Shown here: piece by piece, positions 8,488-17,334 of the stretch
Layout: the number at the start of each line of letters is the position of its first letter
How positions within the stretch are numbered: the first letter of the stretch is position 1
Source: Caldisericota bacterium
GTDB taxonomy: Bacteria > Caldisericota > JANLFM01
NCBI GenBank assembly: GCA_024655965.1
Contig: JANLFL010000001.1
Coordinates: forward strand, 428,905-492,904
Length of the DNA stretch: 64,000 nucleotides
Reading direction: 5' to 3'
The notes under the pieces: model-generated
Database searches by the model: none
The model's input: only the letters and a program-made list of their open reading frames with translations
What the model was told of the DNA's origin: nothing
Position numbers and translations under genes: made by a program

Positions 8488-9942
8488 ATGGCTTGGAAAG
8501 GAAAACTGGAGAAGGTCGATCAGTATAAGTTCCGAATCCCAAAAGGATACAAATCGGGGATGCGGGTTGACGGGATTATCTACGCATCCGAGGCCCTTTT
8601 GCCCGATATCCTTTCCGAGGATGCCCCCGAACAGGTTGCCAACGTCGCCTGTCTTCCGGGGATCGTGAACGCCTCCCTGGCGATGCCCGATATCCATTGG
8701 GGATACGGCTTCCCCATCGGGGGGGTCGCGGCTTTCGAAGTTGAGAGAGGGGTGATATCCCCCGGGGGAGTGGGATACGATATCAACTGTGGGGTTCGCT
8801 TGCTGACCACATATCTTCACAGGAAGGACCTTGAGGGGAGGTTGGAAAACCTGGTTTCCCGGATTTCCTCGAACGTTCCCTCCGGCGTGGGGTCTGAGGG
8901 AAAAATCAAAGTAACCCGCGGGGAAATCGACAACCTCTTAAGAAGCGGAGCGCGATGGGCAGTGGAAAAGGGCTACGGCCACGTGGAGGACCTCGAGGCA
9001 ATCGAGTCCTACGGGGAAATGAAAGGGGCAGACCCCGGAAAGGTTTCAAACAAGGCCAAAGAAAGAGGGTTTTCCCAGGTGGGAAGCCTGGGGGCGGGAA
9101 ACCACTTCCTCGAGGTTCAGGAGGTTGTGGAGATATACGATAAGGAAGTCGCCGAGGCTTTCGGAATAAAGGAGGTTGGACAGATCACCATCCTCATCCA
9201 TACTGGTTCCCGGGGTCTTGGCCACCAGGTCTGCTCGGATTACATCGAAGTGATGCAGAGAGCCGCTCAGAAATATGGAATCACCCTTCCTGACCGTCAA
9301 CTTGCCTGCGCCCCCGTAAAGTCCGAGGAGGGGCAATCCTACCTTCAAGCCATGAGGGCAGCAACCAACTTCGCCTGGGCAAATAGACAGTTGATCACCC
9401 ACTGGGTGAGGGAAGCCGTGACCTCCACATTTGGCAAGAGCGAGAGGGAGCTTGGCCTTCAAGTGGTTTACGATGTGGCCCATAACGTCGCCAAGATCGA
9501 GGAACACGAGGTGAATGGGAAAAAGGTCACCCTTTGTGTCCACCGGAAGGGAGCCACAAGGGCTTTTCCGGCTGGGCATCCGGAGCTCCCGGAGCGTTAC
9601 CAGAAGGTCGGGCAACCCGTCCTCATTCCCGGTGACATGGGAAGATGTTCATTTGTCCTTGTGGGAACCGAACTCGCTTTGAAGGAGACATTTGGCTCCA
9701 CCTGCCACGGTGCTGGAAGGGTGAAGAGCCGGAGCGAGGCTAAAAGGGAAATTAAACCTCAGGAACTTGTCTCCGAACTAAAAAGGAGGGGGATTTTAGT
9801 TAAGGCTGCCAGCCGGGAAACTCTTGTAGAGGAAGCTCCCGAAGCCTACAAGGATGTCACTCAGGTCGTGGAGGCCGTTGCCGGCGCTGGGATCTCCAGG
9901 AAAGTCGCCAAAATGAAACCGCTTGGAGTGATCAAGGGTTAA
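8488..9942 (+). CDS. rtcB: RNA 2',3'-cyclic phosphate/3'-phosphate ligase RtcB
   Basis: GTP- and Mn-dependent RNA ligase that joins 2',3'-cyclic phosphate or 3'-phosphate ends to 5'-OH ends, used in tRNA splicing or RNA repair. The 484-residue product carries the metal-binding GGVGYDINCGVRLL, GSLGAGNHFLEVQ, ILIHTGSRGLGHQV, and near the C-terminus STCHGAGRVKSR, whose His is the guanylated residue. No intein is present. A GGGAGG site lies 8 nt upstream of the ATG. The activator archease is encoded at 24.1 kb in an unrelated operon. No rtcA or rtcR is visible, so the bacterial rtcBA stress-repair operon is not reproduced here. Confidence 0.98.
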   Translation: MAWKGKLEKVDQYKFRIPKGYKSGMRVDGIIYASEALLPDILSEDAPEQVANVACLPGIVNASLAMPDIHWGYGFPIGGVAAFEVERGVISPGGVGYDINCGVRLLTTYLHRKDLEGRLENLVSRISSNVPSGVGSEGKIKVTRGEIDNLLRSGARWAVEKGYGHVEDLEAIESYGEMKGADPGKVSNKAKERGFSQVGSLGAGNHFLEVQEVVEIYDKEVAEAFGIKEVGQITILIHTGSRGLGHQVCSDYIEVMQRAAQKYGITLPDRQLACAPVKSEEGQSYLQAMRAATNFAWANRQLITHWVREAVTSTFGKSERELGLQVVYDVAHNVAKIEEHEVNGKKVTLCVHRKGATRAFPAGHPELPERYQKVGQPVLIPGDMGRCSFVLVGTELALKETFGSTCHGAGRVKSRSEAKREIKPQELVSELKRRGILVKAASRETLVEEAPEAYKDVTQVVEAVAGAGISRKVAKMKPLGVIKG

Positions 9943-10224
9943 ATGATCACCAGCTTCTGGCACTGGCTTTCCATAATCCTTGTGGGGGGATTTGTGGGAA
10001 TTGTTACGGGGTTTATCTCCACAAGGAGAGTTGCAGGAGGGGTATGGCTTTTCGCCTTCGTGGGGATTCTGGGGGCATTTCTTTTTGATTTCGTCTGCGC
10101 GGTGATCTTCAAGCTCTACATCGACCTTCCAGTTTTTTACAACCTCAGCCTTCTTTTCTGGATGGTGATTGGAGCTGTGGGAGCAACCCAGATCCTGAAC
10201 CTTCTTGGTGAAAAACCGGATTAA
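9943..10224 (+). CDS. Small integral membrane protein (GlsB/YeaQ/YmgE-like)
   Basis: A 93-residue protein with three predicted membrane segments (about 8-26, 34-58 and 67-88) and glycine-rich helices typical of the transglycosylase-associated GlsB/YeaQ/YmgE group, which often appears in stress responses. The assignment rests on size, helix pattern and the GxxxG-like VGGFVGIVTGFIS start, so it is tentative. The ATG directly follows the rtcB stop (TAA-ATG), implying co-translation. The stop overlaps the convergent proS stop by 4 nt. Confidence 0.7.
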   Translation: MITSFWHWLSIILVGGFVGIVTGFISTRRVAGGVWLFAFVGILGAFLFDFVCAVIFKLYIDLPVFYNLSLLFWMVIGAVGATQILNLLGEKPD

Positions 10225-11660
10225 TAGGATTTAGCGAAGTAGGCCAGGAATTTTGCCTCATTCCCGCAGACCAGGCACATCTTTCCCGAGGGCTCCTCAT
10301 CTTTAATGCACCTGATCGTAGCAGTTGTCTGGGCTTTGACCTCCTCCTCGCAGGCTTCGTTTCCGCACCAGGGGGATAAAATGAAGCCCCGTTTTTCCTC
10401 CATTATCTTTTTGAATTCAGAAAAGTCTTCGCTCTCCCTGGTGTTCGTTTCCCGGAAGTTTTTCGCCCGATCGAACAGGGATTTTTGCACTGATTCAAGA
10501 ACCTGGGGGGCGACCGTGGGGAGCGCTTCCCATGAAGCCCTTCTCTTTTCCCGGTTGTCCCTCCTCACAAGCACTGCTTCGGAGGAGGCAAGGTCCCGGG
10601 GGCCTATCTCCAGACGCAGGGGGACTCCCCTCAGCTCCCACTCCGAGAACTTCCACCCAGGGGTGTACTCGTCCCGGTCATCCAGAAGGACCCTGATCCC
10701 AGATTTTTTGAGCAGGTCCCTCAATTCCCGGGCCTTGTTGATCACCTCTTCCTGCTCCTGGCCGTAAAAAATGGGGACGATGACCACCTGGTAAGGGGCA
10801 ATTCTGGGGGGAATGATTAAACCGGAATCGTCTCCGTGAACCATGATCAGCCCCCCGATCAACCTGGTGGAGACTCCCCAGGAGGTCGACCATGCGTGCT
10901 TTTCCTGGCCATCTGAATCGAGGAAGGTGATTTCAAAGGCTCGGGAAAAATTTTGCCCCAGATCGTGGGAGGTACCGCATTGAAGGGCTTTTCCGTCGGG
11001 CATCAGGGCCTCGAGGGTGAAGGTATCCAGTGCTCCTGCAAATTTTTCTGAGGGGGACTTCTTTCCGGTGATCACGGGAATGGCTAAGTCGTTCTCCACA
11101 AGGTCCCGGTAGATTTCTAAAATACGGAGGACCTCCTCCAGCGCCTCCTCATGGGTGCGGTGGAGGGTGTGGCCTTCCTGCCAGAGGAATTCCGTCGTGC
11201 GGAGGAAAAGTCTTGTGACCTTCTCCCACCTGACGATGTTGCACCACTGGTTGATCAGAATGGGAAGGTCCCTCCAGGAACGAACCCATTTGGAATACAT
11301 GTAACCGATGATGGCTTCGGAAGTTGGTCTAACAGCCCAGCGTTCCTCTAAAATTTCGTCACCACCCTGGGTTACCCAGGCAACCTGGGGAGCAAACCCC
11401 TTGACGTGCTCCGCTTCCCTGGAAAGGAAGCTTTCGGGGATGAAGAGGGGAAAGTAAGCGTTGACGTGCCCGGTTTCCTTCAGCCGGCGGTCAAGGGCAT
11501 CCTGGATATTTTCCCAGATGGTGAAGCCGTAAGGACGAATGACCATGCAACCCTTAAGGGGGCTGTAATCAGCAAGTTCCGCCCTCCGGACTACCTGGAC
11601 GTACCATTCGGAAAAATCCTCTGATTTTTTGGTAATTTCAGTAACAAATTCCTCTGCCAT
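10221..11660 (-). CDS. proS: Prolyl-tRNA synthetase, archaeal/eukaryotic type
   Basis: Class II synthetase charging tRNA-Pro. It has the archaeal-type layout: catalytic core with WENIQDALDRRLKETGH and RPTSEAIIGYMYSKWVRSWR, LWQEGHTLHRTHEEA, an anticodon domain with YQVVIVPIFYG, and a C-terminal zinc-binding domain with four cysteines (CGNEACEEE and CLVCGNE) ending in a terminal tyrosine. It lacks the bacterial INS editing domain. I start it at ATG 11660, which has GAGGAG 5 nt upstream, rather than the TTG at 11678. Together with aspS it is the second archaeal-type synthetase here. Confidence 0.96.
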   Translation of the reverse strand: MAEEFVTEITKKSEDFSEWYVQVVRRAELADYSPLKGCMVIRPYGFTIWENIQDALDRRLKETGHVNAYFPLFIPESFLSREAEHVKGFAPQVAWVTQGGDEILEERWAVRPTSEAIIGYMYSKWVRSWRDLPILINQWCNIVRWEKVTRLFLRTTEFLWQEGHTLHRTHEEALEEVLRILEIYRDLVENDLAIPVITGKKSPSEKFAGALDTFTLEALMPDGKALQCGTSHDLGQNFSRAFEITFLDSDGQEKHAWSTSWGVSTRLIGGLIMVHGDDSGLIIPPRIAPYQVVIVPIFYGQEQEEVINKARELRDLLKKSGIRVLLDDRDEYTPGWKFSEWELRGVPLRLEIGPRDLASSEAVLVRRDNREKRRASWEALPTVAPQVLESVQKSLFDRAKNFRETNTRESEDFSEFKKIMEEKRGFILSPWCGNEACEEEVKAQTTATIRCIKDEEPSGKMCLVCGNEAKFLAYFAKSY

Positions 11661-11727
11661 CTTTGCTCCTCGGTCCAAGGAAAGATTGGAGTTAATTTAT
11701 CAGGTAAAGAGGATTTGGTAAAGGGTC

Positions 11728-12846
11728 TCAGGATTGAAGGAGGGTTTTGCCCGAATTACTTTCGAAAAGATGCATCCTTTCGGGGTCAAGGAAGACCCCG
11801 ACATCCTCTCCGGGGGAAAGTTCCAGGGTTGCGCTTGTCACGGAAACAAGCGACCATCCCGAGAGATCCAGATGGACTATGAATTCCTTGCCCACCAGTT
11901 CTATGACGTCGATTTTTCCTCTGATTAACCCCTGCCCATCCTTTACGACCTCCACGTGCTCTGGTCTTATCCCCGCAGTTACTTCCAATGGGAGGGAAAT
12001 CCCTTTCTTTTGGATACTGCTTTCGATCTTTTTTGGGAGGGGAATTTTTGAAAATCCCAAATCGACCGAGAAGATGCCTTCCTCCCTTTTTAAAATCCCA
12101 GGGAAGAAATTCATGGGAGGACTCCCGATAAAGGAGGCCACGAATATGTTCGCCGGGTTTTCGTAAACTTCCCGGGGAGTTCCCACCTGTTCAAGATGTC
12201 CCTGGTTTAAAATGGCAATCCGGTCCCCGATGGACATCGCTTCCACCTGATCGTGGGTGACGTATATGATGGTTGTCTTAATACGTTCGTGGAGCTTTTT
12301 TAGTTCCGCCCGGGCGGCAACCCGCAATTTGGCGTCCAGGTTGGAGAGGGGCTCGTCCATTAAAAAGACTTTTGGTTCCCGGACGATCGCCCTGGCCAGA
12401 GCGACCCTCTGCCTCTGGCCCCCGGATAGCTGGGCTGGCTTTCTGGAGAGGAGTTCGCCAATTCCCAGGCTCTCGGAGACCTCCTTCACTTTCTTTTCAA
12501 TTATTTCTTTGTCCACCCCTCTCACTTCGAGGGGGAAGGAAATGTTCCGGAAGACCGTGAGGTGTGGGTAAATGGCGTAGTCCTGAAAAACCATCGCCAC
12601 ATCCCTTTCCTGGGGGCGAAGGAAGAGCCTTTTTTCTCTTGAGGTGACAATCTCATCTCCCAGCAAAATTTCCCCATCGTCTGGGTTAATCAAGCCCGCC
12701 ACGCAGAGCAAGGTGGTCGTCTTCCCGCACCCGGAAGGACCAAGTAGGACAAAGAATTCCCCGTCGCGAATTTCCAGATTCAGGTTATCTACCGCTTCTG
12801 ATTTGCCGTATTTTTTCTTGAGGTTTTTTATTGTAACGCTGGCCAT
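11728..12846 (-). CDS. ABC transporter ATP-binding protein, MalK/UgpC/MsmK type
   Basis: ATPase of a CUT1 carbohydrate importer. Visible motifs are Walker A (LLGPSGCGKTTTL), Q-loop (MVFQDYAIYPH), signature (LSGGQRQRVALARA), Walker B (KVFLMDEPLSNLD) and the His switch (YVTHDQVEAM). The C-terminal part (about 240-372) is the OB/TOBE regulatory domain with AGIRPEHVEV, typical of MalK-like proteins that may be shared among several sugar importers. It follows the two permease genes in one leftward operon. The ATG at 12846 has AAAGGAAAGG just upstream. Confidence 0.95.
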   Translation of the reverse strand: MASVTIKNLKKKYGKSEAVDNLNLEIRDGEFFVLLGPSGCGKTTTLLCVAGLINPDDGEILLGDEIVTSREKRLFLRPQERDVAMVFQDYAIYPHLTVFRNISFPLEVRGVDKEIIEKKVKEVSESLGIGELLSRKPAQLSGGQRQRVALARAIVREPKVFLMDEPLSNLDAKLRVAARAELKKLHERIKTTIIYVTHDQVEAMSIGDRIAILNQGHLEQVGTPREVYENPANIFVASFIGSPPMNFFPGILKREEGIFSVDLGFSKIPLPKKIESSIQKKGISLPLEVTAGIRPEHVEVVKDGQGLIRGKIDVIELVGKEFIVHLDLSGWSLVSVTSATLELSPGEDVGVFLDPERMHLFESNSGKTLLQS

Positions 12847-12894
12847 TCCTTTCCTTTCTTAACCCGCAGAAGAGCTTCCGACAGGTGCCATTTT

Positions 12895-13719
12895 TTAACC
12901 CTTGATCGCTCCCGCCATGTACCCCCTGATTAAATATTTCCCCAGGAGAAAATAAACGATCAAAGCAGGAAGGGCGTACCACAGGGTCCCGGCCATCTGT
13001 AAATTCCACAAAGCGACGAACCCCCCTTTGAGGTTGGCCAATGCCACGGAAGCGGGCATTGCCTCCACGCCCCGGGAAAGAACGAGACCGATTAAAAGGT
13101 CGTTCCAGATTGAGGTGAACTGGAATACTCCGGCAACAGCGAAGGGAAGCCAGGAAAGGGGAAGCACGACCCTCCGGTAAATCGTCCAGGTTCCCGCACC
13201 GTCAATCTGGGCAGCCCTGATCAAGCTGTCTGGAATGTCCTCGTAAAAGGAGCGGAAAAGCAGGGTGCATATCGGGATCCCGTAGGCGGTGTGGGTTAGG
13301 ATCAATCCCCAGATGGTGTTGTACAAGCCCAACCGCACCATGGTCAGGACCAGGGGGACCAGGACTGCCTGGTAGGGGATAAATATCCCTAAAATTATCA
13401 GGCCAAAAATCAACCCCGATCCCGGGAATTTAATTTTTGTGAGGATATATCCGGCTATGGAACCAAAAAGGCAGGAGAGTAAGGTTGCTCCCAGGGTAAA
13501 AGACAGGCTGTTTAGAAGAGGCCTCCCCATTACCGAAAGGGTGGTCTTCAGGGGTTCCAGGGTTGGGTTCTGTGGGGGTTCAATGGGGGTGGTGTAGATC
13601 AAATCCTCCTCTGTCTTTAACGCAGTGACCAGGGCGCTCCAGAGGGGAAGGAGAAAGAGGATCACGAAGAAAATTAAAATCAGGTAAAGGAAAAACCTCC
13701 CGATTCTTGCCCGGCTCAT
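12895..13719 (-). CDS. CUT1 sugar ABC transporter permease (MalG-like)
   Basis: Inner-membrane permease with six predicted membrane helices and the cytoplasmic EAA loop (AAQIDGAGTWTIYRRVVLPLS) that docks on the ATPase. The 274-residue length, short N-terminus and C-terminal YLIRGYMAGAIKG are typical of the second (MalG-type) CUT1 permease. It overlaps the MalF-type gene by 4 nt. Substrate is probably a mono- or oligosaccharide; sequence alone does not say which. Confidence 0.95.
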   Translation of the reverse strand: MSRARIGRFFLYLILIFFVILFLLPLWSALVTALKTEEDLIYTTPIEPPQNPTLEPLKTTLSVMGRPLLNSLSFTLGATLLSCLFGSIAGYILTKIKFPGSGLIFGLIILGIFIPYQAVLVPLVLTMVRLGLYNTIWGLILTHTAYGIPICTLLFRSFYEDIPDSLIRAAQIDGAGTWTIYRRVVLPLSWLPFAVAGVFQFTSIWNDLLIGLVLSRGVEAMPASVALANLKGGFVALWNLQMAGTLWYALPALIVYFLLGKYLIRGYMAGAIKG

Positions 13720-14606
13720 TTCGTTTTCCTCCAGTAAGTGCGGAAAAGATAGGGGACGACGATCATCATCACCAGGAAAAATAGCAAGGAGGCGATGGCA
13801 GAACCGTAGGCGAAATGAGTCATGGCGAAGCTTTCTTTGTACATCGTAAGGGGGAGAATTTCTGTGGCGTATCCTGGCCCCCCCGAGGTGAGGATGTAAA
13901 TGAAGTCGAAGGCCTTCAGGGCAAAGACCATTAAAATCACAAAAGCGGTGAAAAAGGAGAATTTGATCTGTGGGATGATTATCCTCCGGTAGAGGGTGAA
14001 TCCCGACGCGCCATCAACCTGGGCGGCCATGATGTGGGATTCGGGGACGGACCTTATCCCCGCGAGGAAGATGAGCATGGTGTATCCAGCAAATTGCCAG
14101 ATTAATGCCAGGACAACGCAGTAAAGGGCGATATTCGGATCGGTGATCCAGCCGCTTTTTAAAAAGCCCAGCCCCAGGGAATCGAGGATCGTGTTGATCA
14201 CGCCTATGGTCGGGTTGTACATCCACCGCCAGAGATACCCGGTGATAACGAAAGAGAGGGTGAAGGGAAGAAGGTAGATCGCCCTTAGGGTTCCCTCAAA
14301 CCGGACCTTTTGGTCGAGGAGGATGGCGAGGAAAAGACCGAGAATTAGGCTTCCGGGAACGAAGAGGGCCATTAAAATCAGGTTGTTTTTCAGGGAGGTG
14401 AGGAAAACGGAATCATTGAATAATTTTAGGTATTGTGAGAAGCCGACTATGTGGTAACTGGGGACAAGGCCCTTCCAGTCGGAAAGAGATACGACAATAT
14501 TCCAGGCAATGCTGAAATAGACGAAGTAACCCACCAGGACAAGGGCGGGCAGGAAAAGGGTCAGGGTTAAGGCTCTGTCTTTGAATTCTCCCCAGGAAAT
14601 TTTCAT
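13716..14606 (-). CDS. CUT1 sugar ABC transporter permease (MalF-like)
   Basis: Inner-membrane permease of 296 residues with six predicted helices and the EAA loop AAQVDGASGFTLYRRIIIPQ. It pairs with the MalG-type permease downstream. The start is odd: the ATG at 14606 sits only 5 nt after the T-tract of an intrinsic terminator, and no Shine-Dalgarno sequence is visible, so the protein should be made at a lower level than the binding protein encoded upstream. Confidence 0.95.
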   Translation of the reverse strand: MKISWGEFKDRALTLTLFLPALVLVGYFVYFSIAWNIVVSLSDWKGLVPSYHIVGFSQYLKLFNDSVFLTSLKNNLILMALFVPGSLILGLFLAILLDQKVRFEGTLRAIYLLPFTLSFVITGYLWRWMYNPTIGVINTILDSLGLGFLKSGWITDPNIALYCVVLALIWQFAGYTMLIFLAGIRSVPESHIMAAQVDGASGFTLYRRIIIPQIKFSFFTAFVILMVFALKAFDFIYILTSGGPGYATEILPLTMYKESFAMTHFAYGSAIASLLFFLVMMIVVPYLFRTYWRKTK

Positions 14607-14611
14607 CTGAG

Positions 14612-14640
14612 AAAAAAAGAGGGGGGAGTGTTCCCCCCTC
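14612..14640 (-). terminator. Intrinsic terminator between binding-protein and permease genes
   Basis: Minus-strand hairpin with a perfect 9-bp stem (14619-14627 with 14632-14640), a 4-nt loop and a run of seven T. It lies inside the sugar-transporter operon, so it probably lets most transcripts end after the binding-protein gene and only a fraction reach the permeases. Confidence 0.85.
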
Positions 14641-14655
14641 TTTCAAGTCAAAGTT

Positions 14656-16014
14656 TTATTTTAGCGACCATTGAGTGGTGTATTCCCCGGAGATTTCCTT
14701 GGTGTAATCCGTGAGGGCTTTGGCCGCTTTTGCCACGTCCAGATCGGTGGTGAACCCGGAGATGATGTCGGAAAGTTTAACCTTGAAGGCCTCAGGAGCC
14801 CCGCTTCCGTGGACCACGCTGGGGAACATGTACTGGGCGGCTTTGAAGTCGGAAATTGCGGATTGCTGGTAAGGCCCGTATTTTGAGATATCGGCGTCGG
14901 TCCTGGCAGATATCGAACCCTTGATCGGGTTAAAAGCGTCCTGCCCCTCCTTGGAGGCCACGGTCTTCAACCACCGTAAAGAGTTGGTGGGGTGCTTAAC
15001 CCCTTTGGGGTGCTGGAAGACGTCGATGCACAGGCCGTACATCCCCTGGGTCCCGGGCACTGCGAAGGTCCCATAGTCCTTTCCATACTCCTTCTTGGCG
15101 ACGTAGAATTCACCGTTTGCCCAGTCGCCCATGATATTGAAAGCCCCCTCCCCGGTGATGATCCTCTTGGTGGCATCATCCCAGGTCAAAGCAGCATGGT
15201 CCGGGTTTACATAGCTCAGGTATTTTTTAAAGGTCTCGAGGGCCTGGGTGAGTTTGGGGTCATCTGGAGAGGTGATCTTGCCGTTGATCCAGTCCTGGTA
15301 GAAATCGATGCCCATGCTGGCGGCGATCTGTTCGAAGGTGTGAGCGGCAGTCCAGGCTTCACCCATTTGAATTGGATATTGCACCCCAGCCTCTTTCAAC
15401 TTGTCGCAGGCCGCGAAGAAAGTATCCCACGAGGTTAAGGTTGCAGGATCGATCCCGTTCTGGTCAAGGAGGGTCTTATTGTACCAGACGACGTTTACTC
15501 TGTGGATGTTCACCGGGACGGAATAGTAATGGCCATCGAACTGACACATTTTCCTCACGACTTCTGGAATCACAGCTTCCAGGCCTTCCTCGGTCCACAG
15601 GTCGTCGATCGGATCGAGCAAGCCGGCGTCAAAGTAGGGTTTCCCCTCGTAACCCGCATGCATCTGGAAGGCATCCGGAGCATCCCCTGCCAGGACAAGG
15701 GTCTTGATGATCCCCATCATGGTGAAACCAGCTCCGCCTGTCACGGGAGTCTGCATCACTGCCACATCCGGGTACTTGGTGGTGAACACTTTCACCAGGG
15801 CATCGATTGCCGCCTTCTCTCCTCCGGAAGTCCACCAGTGATAGATGGTGAGGGCGTTTACTTCAGGAGTAGGTGAGGGTGTCGTCGGAGTAGGTGAGGG
15901 AGAAGTTGGGGATGGAGTCGTCGGAGAAGGAGACGGAGCGGCACAGCTTGAAAACATTGCGGTGGTTAAAAGGAGAGAGACCAAAACAAGGGTTACTTTC
16001 CACTTCCCTTTCAT
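14656..16014 (-). CDS. CUT1 sugar-binding lipoprotein
   Basis: Extracytoplasmic solute-binding protein of 452 residues. The signal peptide ends in a lipobox FSSC with Cys24 as the lipidated residue. A Pro/Ser/Thr-rich linker (about 26-50) follows, then the mature domain starting [15 protein letters not shown], characteristic of the glucose/mannose or oligosaccharide-binding cluster of CUT1 proteins. Tryptophan-rich segments ([22 protein letters not shown]) would line the sugar pocket. Long PST linkers are common in thermophilic Gram-positives and relatives. It has its own strong promoter (16051-16079) and a terminator after it. Confidence 0.95.
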   Translation of the reverse strand: MKGKWKVTLVLVSLLLTTAMFSSCAAPSPSPTTPSPTSPSPTPTTPSPTPEVNALTIYHWWTSGGEKAAIDALVKVFTTKYPDVAVMQTPVTGGAGFTMMGIIKTLVLAGDAPDAFQMHAGYEGKPYFDAGLLDPIDDLWTEEGLEAVIPEVVRKMCQFDGHYYSVPVNIHRVNVVWYNKTLLDQNGIDPATLTSWDTFFAACDKLKEAGVQYPIQMGEAWTAAHTFEQIAASMGIDFYQDWINGKITSPDDPKLTQALETFKKYLSYVNPDHAALTWDDATKRIITGEGAFNIMGDWANGEFYVAKKEYGKDYGTFAVPGTQGMYGLCIDVFQHPKGVKHPTNSLRWLKTVASKEGQDAFNPIKGSISARTDADISKYGPYQQSAISDFKAAQYMFPSVVHGSGAPEAFKVKLSDIISGFTTDLDVAKAAKALTDYTKEISGEYTTQWSLK

Positions 16015-16050
16015 TTGTCCACTAACCCCCTTTTTTTGTAGTGCAAAATA

Positions 16051-16079
16051 AACATAGGTTTTCGAAAATTGGCTGTCAA
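16051..16079 (-). promoter_or_regulatory. Sigma-70-type promoter of the sugar transporter operon
   Basis: On the minus strand TTGACA (16074-16079), 17-bp spacer, TATGTT (16051-16056). The transcript would start about 30 nt before the binding-protein ATG. I see no clear inverted-repeat operator overlapping it. Confidence 0.75.
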
Positions 16080-16180
16080 GGGGATTTTTTCTTCCAGGAA
16101 TTTATTTTTGAAATTAAAGGAATGATTTGATGATTATGGGGAATGTGAAAGAGGCTATCAAAAACTGTTTATCCTCCCCT

Positions 16181-16864
16181 TTAATATGGAGATTGGAATG
16201 AGATCGGGATTTGCCTTGTCTGCCCCGGTCGTCTCCCGAGGCTGAAAATTATTGCCAGGGCAATTCCCGCGAGGAAGCCCCCTATGTGGGCCTGGACAGC
16301 AACTCCCTCGGAAGGGGCGATGAGGAATTGAGATCCGAACCAGATTAAAAGGTAGATCCAGGCAGGAATGGGAACCACCCTGGAAAATATCCCCAGGGGA
16401 ATAAGGGTGATGATGGGGGCTCTGGGAAAGAAATAAATATATGCCCCCATCACCCCGGAGATTGCTCCCGATGCTCCAATCATAGGAATGAAGGGGTAAT
16501 TTCCCGAGAACAGGACATAGCTGTAAGCAGCTGCAACCCCGGAAAGAAGGTAGAAAAGGATGAAGCGAATGGGTCCCAGGAAATCCTCCACGTTGTCCCC
16601 GAAGACCCAGAGGAAAAACATGTTCCCGATGATGTGGAGCCAGCCTCCGTGGAGGAACATGGAGCTGAAAATGGAAGGCAGGTTCTGGCCCTGGAGGATT
16701 AAAGCCGGCACCGCTCCATAAAGCGTGACAAAGCGGTTCCCCGCATCTGTGGACAGACCGAGGGTGAGCTGATAGATGAAGACCAGGGTGCAGGAAAGGA
16801 TGATGGAGACGGTGATCAGAGGGAACCCCCTTCTCCTGTTTATGTCGTAAATCGGGATAACCAT
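16181..16864 (-). CDS. Rhomboid family intramembrane serine protease
   Basis: A 227-residue protein with six predicted membrane segments and the catalytic dyad of rhomboids: the GASGAISG motif (GxSG, nucleophile Ser) and the AHIGGFLAG histidine in the last helix. The L1-loop HGGWLHIIGNMFFLW (conserved HxxxN) is also present. Cleaves membrane-spanning substrates; targets unknown. The ATG immediately follows the stop of the upstream small gene, so the two are co-transcribed. Confidence 0.96.
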   Translation of the reverse strand: MVIPIYDINRRRGFPLITVSIILSCTLVFIYQLTLGLSTDAGNRFVTLYGAVPALILQGQNLPSIFSSMFLHGGWLHIIGNMFFLWVFGDNVEDFLGPIRFILFYLLSGVAAAYSYVLFSGNYPFIPMIGASGAISGVMGAYIYFFPRAPIITLIPLGIFSRVVPIPAWIYLLIWFGSQFLIAPSEGVAVQAHIGGFLAGIALAIIFSLGRRPGQTRQIPISFQSPY

Positions 16865-17245
16865 CTATTTGGCCTCCAGATTGAGTATCCTTGTCCGGTT
16901 GACATTTACCCGGATTGAGCTAAAACGGGAAGGTTCAAAAAGGATGTCCTTGCTATCCAGAAGCTCCCCTTTAAAAAAATAATGGAAAACCAACTGATGT
17001 TCTCCCTCAGTTAAAAGGAGGTCCCCGAAAAAAGCGGAAGCGGAGAGGTTATTGTCAACGACAATTTTTAAGTCCCGGACGCCTTCCTGAAAGTCCTGCT
17101 CGATTTCCCTGAAGGTGAGGGTATCTCCTTGAATGTAAATGTCCACCTTTACCGGAAAGAGGTCACTTCGGGGGAGAAAACCAAAAATCAGTGATCCTCC
17201 AAGAATCAGAAGAGCAATAATGTTCTGAAGCGCTTTAGTCCTCAC
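16865..17245 (-). CDS. Small exported or membrane-anchored protein of unknown function
   Basis: I do not recognise it. The 126-residue product has one N-terminal membrane segment (about 8-25) and then a mostly beta-strand domain of about 100 residues with no cysteines. The pattern (VDIYIQGDTLTFREIEQD, then LLLTEGEHQLVFHYFFKGE) looks like an Ig-like or PEGA-type extracellular module, which is only a structural guess. It is directly upstream of the rhomboid gene, so it could be a partner or substrate, but no evidence of cleavage is visible. Confidence 0.7.
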   Translation of the reverse strand: MRTKALQNIIALLILGGSLIFGFLPRSDLFPVKVDIYIQGDTLTFREIEQDFQEGVRDLKIVVDNNLSASAFFGDLLLTEGEHQLVFHYFFKGELLDSKDILFEPSRFSSIRVNVNRTRILNLEAK

Positions 17246-17307
17246 GAAAAAATTTTAACACTCCCTTACCCGGGGAACCAGGCAAAAACCCCATTTTTAT
17301 TCAAGCA

Positions 17308-17331
17308 AATATTCCCCAAACGAAGGGGGAA
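17308..17331 (-). terminator. Weak hairpin after pyrE
   Basis: Minus-strand stem TTCCCC/GGGGAA (17326-17331 with 17312-17317) with an 8-nt loop, just past the pyrE stop. The following T-tract is poor (TATTTG), so termination here would be inefficient. Confidence 0.35.
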
Positions 17332-17334
17332 CAT

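Noticed and set aside
8488..9942. Intein or insertion in rtcB
   Set aside because: The protein is of normal length and the motifs are contiguous.
15860..15945. Repetitive DNA in the sugar-binding lipoprotein gene as a possible recombination or CRISPR-like repeat
   Set aside because: It is the codon repetition of the Pro/Ser/Thr linker.
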